This document shows positions 56,679 to 64,000 of a stretch of DNA of 64,000 nucleotides, piece after piece; positions within the stretch are counted from its first letter, which is position 1; every line of letters starts with the position of its first letter. Made by a program: the position numbers and the translations under genes. The notes under the pieces are model-generated. The model was not told where the DNA came from. It saw only the letters and a list, made by a program, of their open reading frames with translations, and searched no databases. This DNA comes from Rhodococcus sp. 06-235-1A (lineage in GTDB: Bacteria > Actinomycetota > Actinomycetes > Mycobacteriales > Mycobacteriaceae): the NCBI RefSeq assembly GCF_002258785.1, contig NZ_NOYI01000016.1:1-64000 (forward strand), written 5' to 3'.

Positions 56679-57854
56679 CTACAGGCCAATGCTGGTGACG
56701 GCGTTGCCGATAAGGGGTGTATGTTCCCTGCGGTACACCTCGACGGAGTCCAGGCTGGCGTGGCCGGTCTGCCGGGCGATCGCAGAGCCGTCCGCACCGT
56801 TGCGGGTGCCCTGCGTAACGAACCCAGCGCGGAGTGAATGACCGCCTAGCTTTGTCAGCACCGAGGGGTCGTATCCGGCGTGTTCTGCGCGGCGACGGAT
56901 GGTCTGGTGGATCGCGGCTCCGGATAGGGCCGTAGTTCCGAGGTTGCCGTTCTTCGCAATTGACCTCAGTAGGGGTGCCCGAGCGGCGGTGCGGGGTACT
57001 CCCCCGCGGCAGACGTGCCCGTCGAACGGCTCCCGCTTGCGGAGTAGCCGAATGACCGAGGGCCTGCCGCCGGCGTCGAATGCGGCGACCACCTGCGCCC
57101 AGCGGACGTACGCGCAGGGTGGGCAGGTGTCGTGGGAGTCGGTGTACGGCAGGGCTTTCACTGCTCCCCTGCCCTCTTGGTCGGTCTTCGACTTGCGTAG
57201 CCGGATGTGGAGGCCGTCGTGCCGATGTACGGTGACGTCCCCGCACACCATCTCCGACAACTCGCTGCGGCGATACGCGCCGGCAAACCCGAGCAGCAGG
57301 ATCGCGGAATCGCGGCGTTCGAGCACTTCGTCGGCCCAGCCTCGGCACCCTTCCCTCGCGGTCGCGACGAGCAATTTGATGTCGTCGACCAACAGCGGGT
57401 CCCGCGGGGTGCGGGGTCGGTCCCCGGCCGCGGCGTACTCGCGTCGTATCCCCGAGAGTGACGCGGTGACGAGTTCGTGTGCTGTCGGGGACAGGTGTCC
57501 GGTGGTGCGGTGGTGGTGGTTGATCGCGGCGATCCAGGTAGCGAAGGTGGCGACGGCGTATGCGCGCTCCCCTGTTTCGGTTCGAGTGTCGGCGGCATCG
57601 ACAAGGTAGGCAGCGATCGTGATCGGGTGCGCCGGCAATGTCACGTGACCATTCGCCTCGCACCAACTGGTGAAGCGCCTCCACGCGGCTGCGTACGTCT
57701 TACGGGTTCCCTCGGAGCGGGAGGACTGGACGGCACTCGCGATCCGCTTCGCGACGGCGGGTGGGATCTCGGGCTCGACGGCTACGGGCCTAACGTCTTC
57801 GGGGATGCCGACGGAAGTAACTGTCGCAGGTGTGCGGCCTGGCCGGAAGTCCAT
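56679..57854 (-). CDS. Tyrosine recombinase/integrase
   Basis: A 391-residue recombinase. SAM-like N-terminal domain (TRKTYAAAWRRFTSWCEANG) and catalytic domain with the first Arg in FAGAYRRSELSEM, a Lys-bearing strand (RLRKSKTDQEG), HSLRAGF (HxxR), TGHASLDSVEVYRRE with the second His/catalytic Tyr. All catalytic residues are present, so it should be active. It sits at the edge of the defence-like pair and could act in its mobility or in plasmid resolution. Confidence 0.88.
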   Translation of the reverse strand: MDFRPGRTPATVTSVGIPEDVRPVAVEPEIPPAVAKRIASAVQSSRSEGTRKTYAAAWRRFTSWCEANGHVTLPAHPITIAAYLVDAADTRTETGERAYAVATFATWIAAINHHHRTTGHLSPTAHELVTASLSGIRREYAAAGDRPRTPRDPLLVDDIKLLVATAREGCRGWADEVLERRDSAILLLGFAGAYRRSELSEMVCGDVTVHRHDGLHIRLRKSKTDQEGRGAVKALPYTDSHDTCPPCAYVRWAQVVAAFDAGGRPSVIRLLRKREPFDGHVCRGGVPRTAARAPLLRSIAKNGNLGTTALSGAAIHQTIRRRAEHAGYDPSVLTKLGGHSLRAGFVTQGTRNGADGSAIARQTGHASLDSVEVYRREHTPLIGNAVTSIGL

Positions 57855-58542
57855 AGAAGCAGCCTAGCGCAGGTCACCGACACGATTACAGCGCAAAACC
57901 GTGCTGAACTGGGTTTTTGAACAAGACGGTGCGGAAAATTCAATTTACCTGTGCGTATTCCAAAAATGTCCGGGTGACTAGACGTTGTGCGATGTGTGGG
58001 CTCATTTCGCACCAGAGAGACCAAAATTCGACAGCACCTTGACCGCCCGTCCGGCAACTGATGGAACGGCCGTTGGTTTCAGGCAGGGCGTGATGCAACA
58101 GGAGTTATGAGAGGTACGTGGCAGCTTGAGCTGGGACGATACGGCCGCAATGCGCGCCTGGTGTGCCATCACTATTTGTTGTGTCGAGCGGGATCTGTCT
58201 GGGTGCGTTGCGCTTGGTGTCGGCCTGACGACCTTATGCGGCTGATCGTTACGGGGTTGGGCCGACTTAGTACCCGTTCACGATCGGACGGTGGTGTCGG
58301 AATTAGCGCAAGGTCTGTCCTGTCTGGACTGGTCGGCAGTTGTGCAGTCGACTCCCTGATTCAGGTCCAACCAGCGGACAGCAGGGGCTATTCGTCACAG
58401 TGACGTATATCCCCCACCGTTTCTCTCAGGCCAGAAGGCAGTCGACCTTTGGTCTCATGTGGCGGAACTGAGTTCTGCGGAGTCGGTCGGGCACCGCATG
58501 GCAATTTGGGAAGTTAGTCGGGTGACTAATGCTCGGGCGTGG

Positions 58543-58590
58543 GTATGGTTAGTTGTATGGCTGTATGTATGGGCAGTCGTATGGGTCTGG
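58543..58590 (+). repeat. Iteron cluster 1 (four 12-bp units)
   Basis: GTATGG starts at 58543, 58555, 58567 and 58579, exactly 12 bp apart. Units: GTATGGTTAGTT, GTATGGCTGTAT, GTATGGGCAGTC, GTATGGGTCTGG. The regular spacing places them about one helical turn apart. Confidence 0.7.
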
Positions 58591-59084
58591 GGCAGTGTGC
58601 GTCTCAAGGGTGTCCCCTGATCGCTATCTGCGCTCAGGTTCGCTGGGTTGGTGCGGGCGGTTATTCTCTCGTCCTTGTCACGAAGGCGCGCCTACGGGTG
58701 TCTGTACAACGCAGTCGTCGCCTATATGTGTTGTCAGTCCTCCGTGATCGGGCACTTTCATGTTGGGTTGGTCGGAAAGGGAGTGTCGATCTGGTTGCCA
58801 GGATGAGGTCAGTTGTTTAGCGAGACGCGAGTTGATGTTGGAGGCGGACTGTGCTGTTAGACCGGCGGGATCTCCTTTGCGATTCCTTCCGTGCTCTGCT
58901 CGTTTCGGACCGTCGTCAGGAGCGGGCGATCAGTGCTGATGTCTGTTCGAAATGGCCGTAATCCTGTCGTTGGTCTGACGATGTTCGAGATGGAAGCAGG
59001 CGCATCTCTCGGCCCGGTTTGTCACGCTCCACGCGATATCGTCGGTCTATCAGGGCTGTGACCAGGACTTACGATAGCTATTAG

Positions 59085-59120
59085 GTATGGGCGTGCGTAT
59101 GGCCGTCTGTATGGGCTTGC
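59085..59120 (+). repeat. Iteron cluster 2 (three 12-bp units)
   Basis: GTATGG starts at 59085, 59097 and 59109, again 12 bp apart. Units: GTATGGGCGTGC, GTATGGCCGTCT, GTATGGGCTTGC. Related CCATAC (59319) and GCATAC (59295) elements lie 24 bp apart, in inverted orientation, closer to parA. Confidence 0.7.
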
Positions 59121-59552
59121 GAAAGGGTGTACAGGCGGGTGTACCAAAGGTCTGGAAAGCGGTAACTTAGAAGGCGTTAAAGATGGGCTGTTAGGCAGTT
59201 TTGTAACGCACCATATGAACGGTCCTGCCAACGTACATAACAAAGGCGTTTGTAATAGCTAGATATCAAGCTATTAAAACAACCGAACAAAAAGGCATAC
59301 AAAAAGATTTATGAACAGCCATACATACACACATGCAACTAACCCTGAAAACAGTTATAAAACTGGGCGCGCATAAGTACTGACAAAACGCCCTGCAAAC
59401 GACTTGGTACGCGGCTGCAGTTCGGACCTGTTCGTAGACCTTTGGCCCGAGCATGAGAGCGGACGGCCCAAACGCAGTACTTACGGCAACAGGAACAGTC
59501 GGTTACGTGTGCGTGTCGCAGGCTGATCTTCAGGCTGCTGTCCGGTACCTTC

Positions 59553-60479
59553 ATGCGCGTGACGACAACGGGAACTTCACGGACAGTGCTAGTGGCCAAT
59601 CAAAAGGGCGGTGTAGGCAAGAGCTCCATCGTGTCGGCCGTCGCGGGGATGGTGGCAGCTGCTGGACGGCGCGTGCTGGTCGTGGATGCTGATCAGCAGG
59701 CAAACGTCAGTTCTTCAGACCTTGGGGTCGAGGGCGACAAGGGTCGGGGGCTCAGTATGGCGCTGCAGTTCGCAGAGCCGTTGACGCCAACGAGAGAAGT
59801 TCGTCCGAACCTGGACGTCATCCCTGGCGGGCCGGCGCTCGCTGTGGTCACGTCGGTTGCTGCCACCGCGCAGCAAACTGGTATCGATCTGCAGGGCAAC
59901 CTGACACGAACGCTGAACAACCTACGTGAAACCGAGAAGTACGACTTGGTTCTGATCGATTCTGGACCAGGTGACGCTCCTCTGCTCGAAGCGTTGCTTG
60001 GTACGGCTCGATACCTCTTGGTGCCTACCAAAGATGACGATGCCAGCCTGTCCGGCGTCGAACTGCTTGCAACGCGCTATCTGCGTGCGAGGAAGTCGGG
60101 ATCTCAGATTCAGCTGCTTGGCGTGGTCCTGTTTGACACCAACCCACGCGCGACAGCACGAAACCGTGAGGTATTCGATCAAGTTCACGACCTGCTCGAG
60201 GGAAGTGGGGCTGACCCATTCGAGACCTTCATCCGCTCCGACCGTGCGGCTGCAGTTGACCTACGTACGCGACATCTCACCCCGCTAGAACTTGTTGAGG
60301 TTGCGGAATCGGACCAGAAGAACCGACTAAAGCGGCTGCGCCAGAAGGGCACGGCGGCGGATCGGTTGTGGTCGAGGGATCCCTCCGGTCTCGCAGCGGA
60401 CTACCAGGCCCTTACGCGTGAAATCCTCAGCCGGGTAGCGAACGCGGAACGTGATCGTGTCGACGGTGGTGCGGCATGA
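59553..60479 (+). CDS. parA: ParA partition ATPase
   Basis: A 308-residue ParA. The deviant Walker A is VANQKGGVGKSSIVSAVAG, followed by VLVVDADQQANVSS and the Walker B-like segment YDLVLIDSGPGDAPLLEAL. The late motif is LGVVLFDTNPRATARNREV. The stop overlaps the start of the ParB-like gene (ATGA). With the upstream 12-bp repeats it forms the likely active partition system of the replicon. Confidence 0.9.
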   Translation: MRVTTTGTSRTVLVANQKGGVGKSSIVSAVAGMVAAAGRRVLVVDADQQANVSSSDLGVEGDKGRGLSMALQFAEPLTPTREVRPNLDVIPGGPALAVVTSVAATAQQTGIDLQGNLTRTLNNLRETEKYDLVLIDSGPGDAPLLEALLGTARYLLVPTKDDDASLSGVELLATRYLRARKSGSQIQLLGVVLFDTNPRATARNREVFDQVHDLLEGSGADPFETFIRSDRAAAVDLRTRHLTPLELVEVAESDQKNRLKRLRQKGTAADRLWSRDPSGLAADYQALTREILSRVANAERDRVDGGAA

Positions 60480-61282
60480 GTGCTAGGAAGCGCCGCGCGG
60501 CATTCGATCCGAATGCACTCGATGATTTGGATGACCTGCTTCCACCGATCAACCTCGTCCGCGACGCGGCTGCTGCCGGTGGGAATACGCCAAGCTCCGC
60601 TGCGGAAGTGAAGCGGCAGGAAGCTGCGATGGCTTCTGCGGTTGAGACAAAAGCCACCGTGGCCAGTGGGGGATCTCTGGCGGATTCTGCAGACGGAACC
60701 GACGTTGATTCCGGTTCATTCGACGTCGACGAAGTCAATCGGTCACAGCCTGCGTCACCAGCTTCTGAAGATGCTGAGCGCGAGGACCGGTCGGTTCAAA
60801 GTGTCTTGGCGCAGCTCGAGACCGACGTCAAGCACGCTGAACCCAAGCGCGCGGACGCGCGACGGAAGTCATCCAAAAAGGACGCGTCGGCGAATGTGGC
60901 CCGTCTTGCCCCGCCCGAGGTTGCGTTGCCAGAAGAGGTCTACAGCGTTCTCCGTTCGCTCACTCTCGCTGAGCGAACTGCGGACCCGACCACAGCGCGC
61001 TCATACGGGCAGGTTGTGCTCGACGCCGTCGAAAAGCATGCGGATGACCTGAAGGGGCATTGGGCGAAGCCCGTAGTGTCAACGGGCACCGGGCTCTTCC
61101 GTCGGGTCGAAACGGGACGACCCACTCGCCGCCGCCACAATTCGCCCCGGGCTAGAGTCCCACTTGCTGGCGTTATCAATACCGACGCAGCAGTTCTGGA
61201 CCAGCTGGCCAGCGATTGGGGCGCAGGGAGCAGAAGTGCTCTTGTCGAGCAGGCACTCCGCTTGTACCTCGATGTCCACTGA
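60476..61282 (+). CDS. ParB-like partition adaptor
   Basis: A 268-residue protein with an N-terminal basic segment (MSARKRRAAFDPNALDDLDDLLPP), an acidic, low-complexity middle (residues about 40-130) and a C-terminal helical domain. The C-terminus reads INTDAAVLDQLASDWGAGSRSALVEQALRLYLDVH, which resembles a ribbon-helix-helix DNA-binding fold. It lacks the classical ParB N-domain. Position and ATGA coupling to parA indicate the centromere-binding partner. Confidence 0.65.
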   Translation: MSARKRRAAFDPNALDDLDDLLPPINLVRDAAAAGGNTPSSAAEVKRQEAAMASAVETKATVASGGSLADSADGTDVDSGSFDVDEVNRSQPASPASEDAEREDRSVQSVLAQLETDVKHAEPKRADARRKSSKKDASANVARLAPPEVALPEEVYSVLRSLTLAERTADPTTARSYGQVVLDAVEKHADDLKGHWAKPVVSTGTGLFRRVETGRPTRRRHNSPRARVPLAGVINTDAAVLDQLASDWGAGSRSALVEQALRLYLDVH

Positions 61283-61447
61283 ACGGACGTCAAGAGAGAA
61301 GCGAACGCGATGTCCATTCAGTCGCGTCGCCGTTGCCCCGACAAGCACATCAACAGAGCAGGACTGAAGTACTCCGTCATAGATCGTCCGATCTGGGCGG
61401 ATTGAGGCCAAGCGGCAACTGGTGACCAGACAGGGAATGGAGCTCAA

Positions 61448-62266
61448 ATGCGCGCTCGTGGCGGCGATCTCGGTGATTCAAGCCCTTCACCTTCGGTTGC
61501 AGTACATCCTCAGGTGCTGAGAGCGGCACTTGTAACAGGTATTGCATTGACGGTCGCCATCGCCGCCTCGTCATTCTGGTTATCATTCGCTGCACTTCAG
61601 GAGCTGGCAGCTATGGCCGGAACAGATCCCGCACTGTCCTGGCTCCTACCAGTTGTGATCGATGGTGCGATTGTCGCCACCACGGTCATCGCGCTAGCGC
61701 TGTCTCACCACACTGACGGCCAAACAGTCAGAGGGCGCAAATTCGTGTTATCGGTGCTCGGCTTTGCTGCGAGTGTGTCCATCCTCGGAAACGCCTATCA
61801 CGCGTCTTTGACGCCAGGTGCTGTGCCTACCCTGTTCGCAGCTGGAATCGCCACCGTGGCACCGGTTTTTCTCTTAGGAATGACAGAAGTGCTTGCAGTG
61901 ATCCTGCGAGCGCCGAGGAGGTACGAGGCGGTAGAAGCCAAACCGGTAATGGAACTGTCGCAAGCTAACCCGCATGCGTCCTCTTCCGCCCCGGGAGCAC
62001 CTGCAGCGCGGGAAGACTGCGGGCTGGCCCCAACTGTTTGGGCCACGGTGCTTGTGTACCTGGAGCATCCGGACTGGTCATACGGTGACGTAGCTTCAGA
62101 ACTTGGAGTGGACGCCGCGGCGGTCTCTGCCGACCTTGCTGAATGGTTTGGGCTCCAGAAGGCAACGGCCCAGCTTTGCGGCGTAAGGCCACCGCCTGCC
62201 CCGCTCGAGGAAAACTACATGCTTGACGAAAGCCGGGGGCAGTCAGTGCTCGTTGAGCAGCGGTGA
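61448..62266 (+). CDS. DUF2637-type membrane protein
   Basis: A 272-residue protein with four transmembrane helices in the first about 160 residues (around VTGIALTVAIAASSFWLSF, LLPVVIDGAIVATTVIALAL, FVLSVLGFAASVSILG and LFAAGIATVAPVFLLGMTEVL). A cytosolic domain with a winged-helix-like end follows (WSYGDVASELGVDAAAVSADLAEWFG). This is the DUF2637 pattern common on actinobacterial plasmids and integrative elements. ATG 61448 follows GGAG. Probable role in transfer or plasmid maintenance. Confidence 0.78.
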   Translation: MRARGGDLGDSSPSPSVAVHPQVLRAALVTGIALTVAIAASSFWLSFAALQELAAMAGTDPALSWLLPVVIDGAIVATTVIALALSHHTDGQTVRGRKFVLSVLGFAASVSILGNAYHASLTPGAVPTLFAAGIATVAPVFLLGMTEVLAVILRAPRRYEAVEAKPVMELSQANPHASSSAPGAPAAREDCGLAPTVWATVLVYLEHPDWSYGDVASELGVDAAAVSADLAEWFGLQKATAQLCGVRPPPAPLEENYMLDESRGQSVLVEQR

Positions 62267-62330
62267 CCGCCGGCTGCCAGGCCATTCCGGTGTCACGGTG
62301 GCAATGAGACCATCTTACGGCTGATGATTT

Positions 62331-63278
62331 ATGGTTCAATTCTGGCCAGTTGGTTTCTTCGATCTGAGATGGTGGCCCATGGAATTGAGCTACGCGTCAA
62401 CCGTTCCCCGGCAGCTCGTGCATCGGCAGCATGTCGGCGAGGTGTTCCTTACCGACTACCGACTGAGCGATTCCGCAGCAGATCAGATCGCAGTGCAGTT
62501 GCCGGCTTCGCATCGCATCTTCCGGCCGACGAATAAGCGGCACGACCCACTCGTCGTTGCGGAGTCATTCCGGCAGGCCGTGATCATGCTGTGTCACACC
62601 AAATTTGCGGTTATGCCGCACTTTAAATTCATGATGGAACAGTTCGAATTCGAACTCGTCGGCGAGTTGAAGATCCGCTCAGCGCCCATGCCGCTTGTCC
62701 TCGATATGACCACCAACCAGGTTGATACGAGAGACGGGACAGTGTCACGCGTCGACATAGCCGGTGTGCTGCGCGAAGGTCCACGAATCCTCGCCCACTG
62801 CAACGCGATCGCACGGTGCGTAACGCCCGAGTCGTACAGCCGGATTAGGTCTGGTCGAGACACCTACGTTGCAGATCTCCGAGCTAGGCCGCCAGGCAGC
62901 GTTGTTATCCCAGCATCCTCCGTCGGACGCTCAGAGGAGCAAGACGTGCTCATCGCGGTCAACCTTCCGGCGGAAGAGCTGTACTGCGCACCGGATCCAA
63001 GAAACTATGCACTGTTCGACCACCCCCTCGACCACATCCCCGGCATGGTCATCTTCGACGCTGCAATTCAAGCCTTGCGCTACCGCACCAACGATCCTGC
63101 TCTGCAACTGACGCGCCTGGCAGCGACATTCCCAAGATTCACCGAGTGGGACAACACCTGCGACCTCGCCGTTTCGTTCGCACCGGCCGACCATGAGCGG
63201 AAACGGTCGTGCGTGACATTTACACAGTCAGAACGCGTTACAGCGCAACTCAACGTCACCACGACAACTGCGCACTGA
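62331..63278 (+). CDS. afsA: AfsA-type gamma-butyrolactone synthase
   Basis: A 315-residue (or 299 from ATG 62379) AfsA homologue with two hotdog-like A-factor domains. Domain 1: VHRQHVGEVFLTDYRL with DPLVVAESFRQAVIML; domain 2: VNLPAEELYCAPDPRNYALFDHPLDHIPGMVIFDAAIQAL. The HPLDHIPGM and ESFRQA motifs are typical. AfsA enzymes condense a beta-ketoacyl chain with dihydroxyacetone phosphate to start butyrolactone signal synthesis. Gamma-butyrolactone signalling is known in Rhodococcus jostii RHA1. It is convergent with the TetR receptor-like gene. Confidence 0.88.
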   Translation: MVQFWPVGFFDLRWWPMELSYASTVPRQLVHRQHVGEVFLTDYRLSDSAADQIAVQLPASHRIFRPTNKRHDPLVVAESFRQAVIMLCHTKFAVMPHFKFMMEQFEFELVGELKIRSAPMPLVLDMTTNQVDTRDGTVSRVDIAGVLREGPRILAHCNAIARCVTPESYSRIRSGRDTYVADLRARPPGSVVIPASSVGRSEEQDVLIAVNLPAEELYCAPDPRNYALFDHPLDHIPGMVIFDAAIQALRYRTNDPALQLTRLAATFPRFTEWDNTCDLAVSFAPADHERKRSCVTFTQSERVTAQLNVTTTTAH

Positions 63279-63316
63279 TGCACGAGCCGCATCACAGCGA
63301 GATTGAACCCGACAGA

Positions 63317-63961
63317 TCAGGACAGCGTATTGATCCAGTTCCGAGGAGGCAGACCCGCCAGGCGCATCATGTACGCAAGCTTTCGCTTGTTCACGATCGT
63401 TGGAAGAACCAATTCCCACATCTGCCGCAACCGAACATAGAGATCCGCGCGGCCGGTCAACATCTCGGACAGGATCTGCACACCTGTGAACGACCCCACG
63501 ACAAACGTCGCCAGCGCGTCGATATCGGTTCCCTTGACCAGGTCACCGTCTGCTGCAGCTTGAGTCGCAACCTGTCGGATCGCCTCGATCCAATCGCGGT
63601 AGGGCTGCTCGATCGGCCCTTGGATACTGCCGATCTCCATCGTAAGTCGCATACCTCCCCGCGCTATCGGTTCCGTCATGAGCTGTCGTGCCATTTCCTG
63701 ACTCACCAAGACCAAGGACTCGATTGCAGAATCGCTATGGGCGTAAACGACTTTGGTTCCTTCCATTGCCATGTCGTGCTGTGCCGCGATCACCGCGTGT
63801 GCGAGGTCTTCCTTCGACCTGAAGTGGAAGTACATTGCCCCTTTTGTGACACTGCAGTACTGGAGGATGGTGTTCAGACTGGCTGCGTACCCGAACCTCT
63901 CGAAGCTCTTTGCCGCTCCCAGAATCACGGAATGGCGAGTGAGTTCAGCGCGCTCCTGCAT
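63317..63961 (-). CDS. TetR-family butyrolactone receptor-like regulator
   Basis: A 214-residue TetR regulator with the HTH region SVILGAAKSFERFGYAASLNTILQYCSVTKGAMYFHFRSKEDLAHAVI. The YFHF(R/K)SKE(D/E)LA sequence is typical of ArpA/ScbR butyrolactone receptors. The ligand domain is helical and ends with LYVRLRQMWELVLPTIV. Its neighbour is the AfsA-type synthase, the classic receptor-synthase pairing. It probably represses its own and target promoters until the signal binds. Confidence 0.85.
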   Translation of the reverse strand: MQERAELTRHSVILGAAKSFERFGYAASLNTILQYCSVTKGAMYFHFRSKEDLAHAVIAAQHDMAMEGTKVVYAHSDSAIESLVLVSQEMARQLMTEPIARGGMRLTMEIGSIQGPIEQPYRDWIEAIRQVATQAAADGDLVKGTDIDALATFVVGSFTGVQILSEMLTGRADLYVRLRQMWELVLPTIVNKRKLAYMMRLAGLPPRNWINTLS

Positions 63962-64000
63962 CGAATACCTGGCTTTCCGCTCGTGTTTCCGCGTTCGGAA

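Larger units (their letters stand above)
57855..59552. other. Gene-poor region, candidate origin or centromere
   Basis: About 1.7 kb without convincing genes. It becomes AT-rich toward parA and holds two clusters of GTATGG repeats with an exact 12-bp period (58543-58590 and 59085-59120) plus related CATAC repeats near 59295-59324 on the other strand. This is the expected layout for an iteron origin or a partition site upstream of parAB. Confidence 0.6.

Noticed and set aside
1-64000. CRISPR array or tRNA genes
   Set aside because: No regular direct-repeat/spacer array and no cloverleaf-like sequence was noticed; the iterons are contiguous 12-bp units without spacers.

Overview
The window looks like part of a large conjugative, possibly linear, plasmid of Rhodococcus or a close mycolate actinomycete. 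The GC content is high, and the gene set includes cutinase-like secreted proteins, a DUF2637 protein, a primase-polymerase-type replication protein and ParA. The chemistry encoded in the middle depends on mycothiol and ergothioneine, which this group makes. No chromosomal housekeeping gene is visible. Layout: 1-9400 is a minus-strand conjugation and cell-envelope block (TrbL/VirB6-like membrane protein, small membrane proteins, a MinD/ParA ATPase, a cutinase-like enzyme, a glycine-zipper-rich secreted protein). 9500-11100 holds two copies of an unusual cassette (structured RNA, micro-ORF, hairpin) and a truncated cutinase gene. 11200-14400 carries a double-HTH regulator, a GAF/PAS-like sensory protein and a CYP102-type P450. 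14450-15030 is gene debris (C-terminal pieces of a PyrE-like and a DsbA-like gene). 15280-41400 is the main find, a lincosamide-type biosynthetic gene cluster. 41900-47200 is an insertion-sequence region (two IS3 elements and one IS110 element). 47500-51200 carries an RHH protein, a primase-like replication protein and an AAA+ ATPase. 51350-53430 is a putative recombinase/SUKH cassette between two palindromic sites. 53450-56550 is a MORC/GHKL ATPase-nuclease plus DNA cytosine methyltransferase pair, followed by a tyrosine recombinase. 57900-59550 is a gene-free region with 12-bp-periodic iterons, followed by parA, a parB-like gene, DUF2637, an AfsA-type gamma-butyrolactone synthase and a TetR-type butyrolactone receptor. 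How the cluster works (family knowledge applied to visible motifs): a transaldolase (LmbR-like), SIS isomerase (LmbN-like), GHMP kinase (LmbP-like), HAD phosphatase (LmbK-like) and nucleotidyltransferase (LmbO-like) would build a nucleotide-activated octose. LmbM-, LmbL-, LmbZ- and LmbS-like enzymes would convert it to the 6-amino-octose. LmbT, LmbV, LmbE, LmbQ/LmbIH and LmbF homologues would install and trim the sulfur through ergothioneine, mycothiol, N-acetylcysteine and cysteine. LmbC, a free-standing carrier protein and a BtrH/LmbD-like condensing enzyme would attach an amino acid. An Erm 23S rRNA methyltransferase inside the operon is the expected self-resistance gene. The propylproline genes lmbA, B1, B2, W and X and the celesticetin salicylate genes are not seen. 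A PhyH dioxygenase, a zinc alcohol dehydrogenase, a SET-domain protein and an O-methyltransferase are present, so the product is probably a new, proline-type lincosamide. No exporter and no LmbU regulator lie in the window; the butyrolactone pair 21 kb away is a candidate controller.
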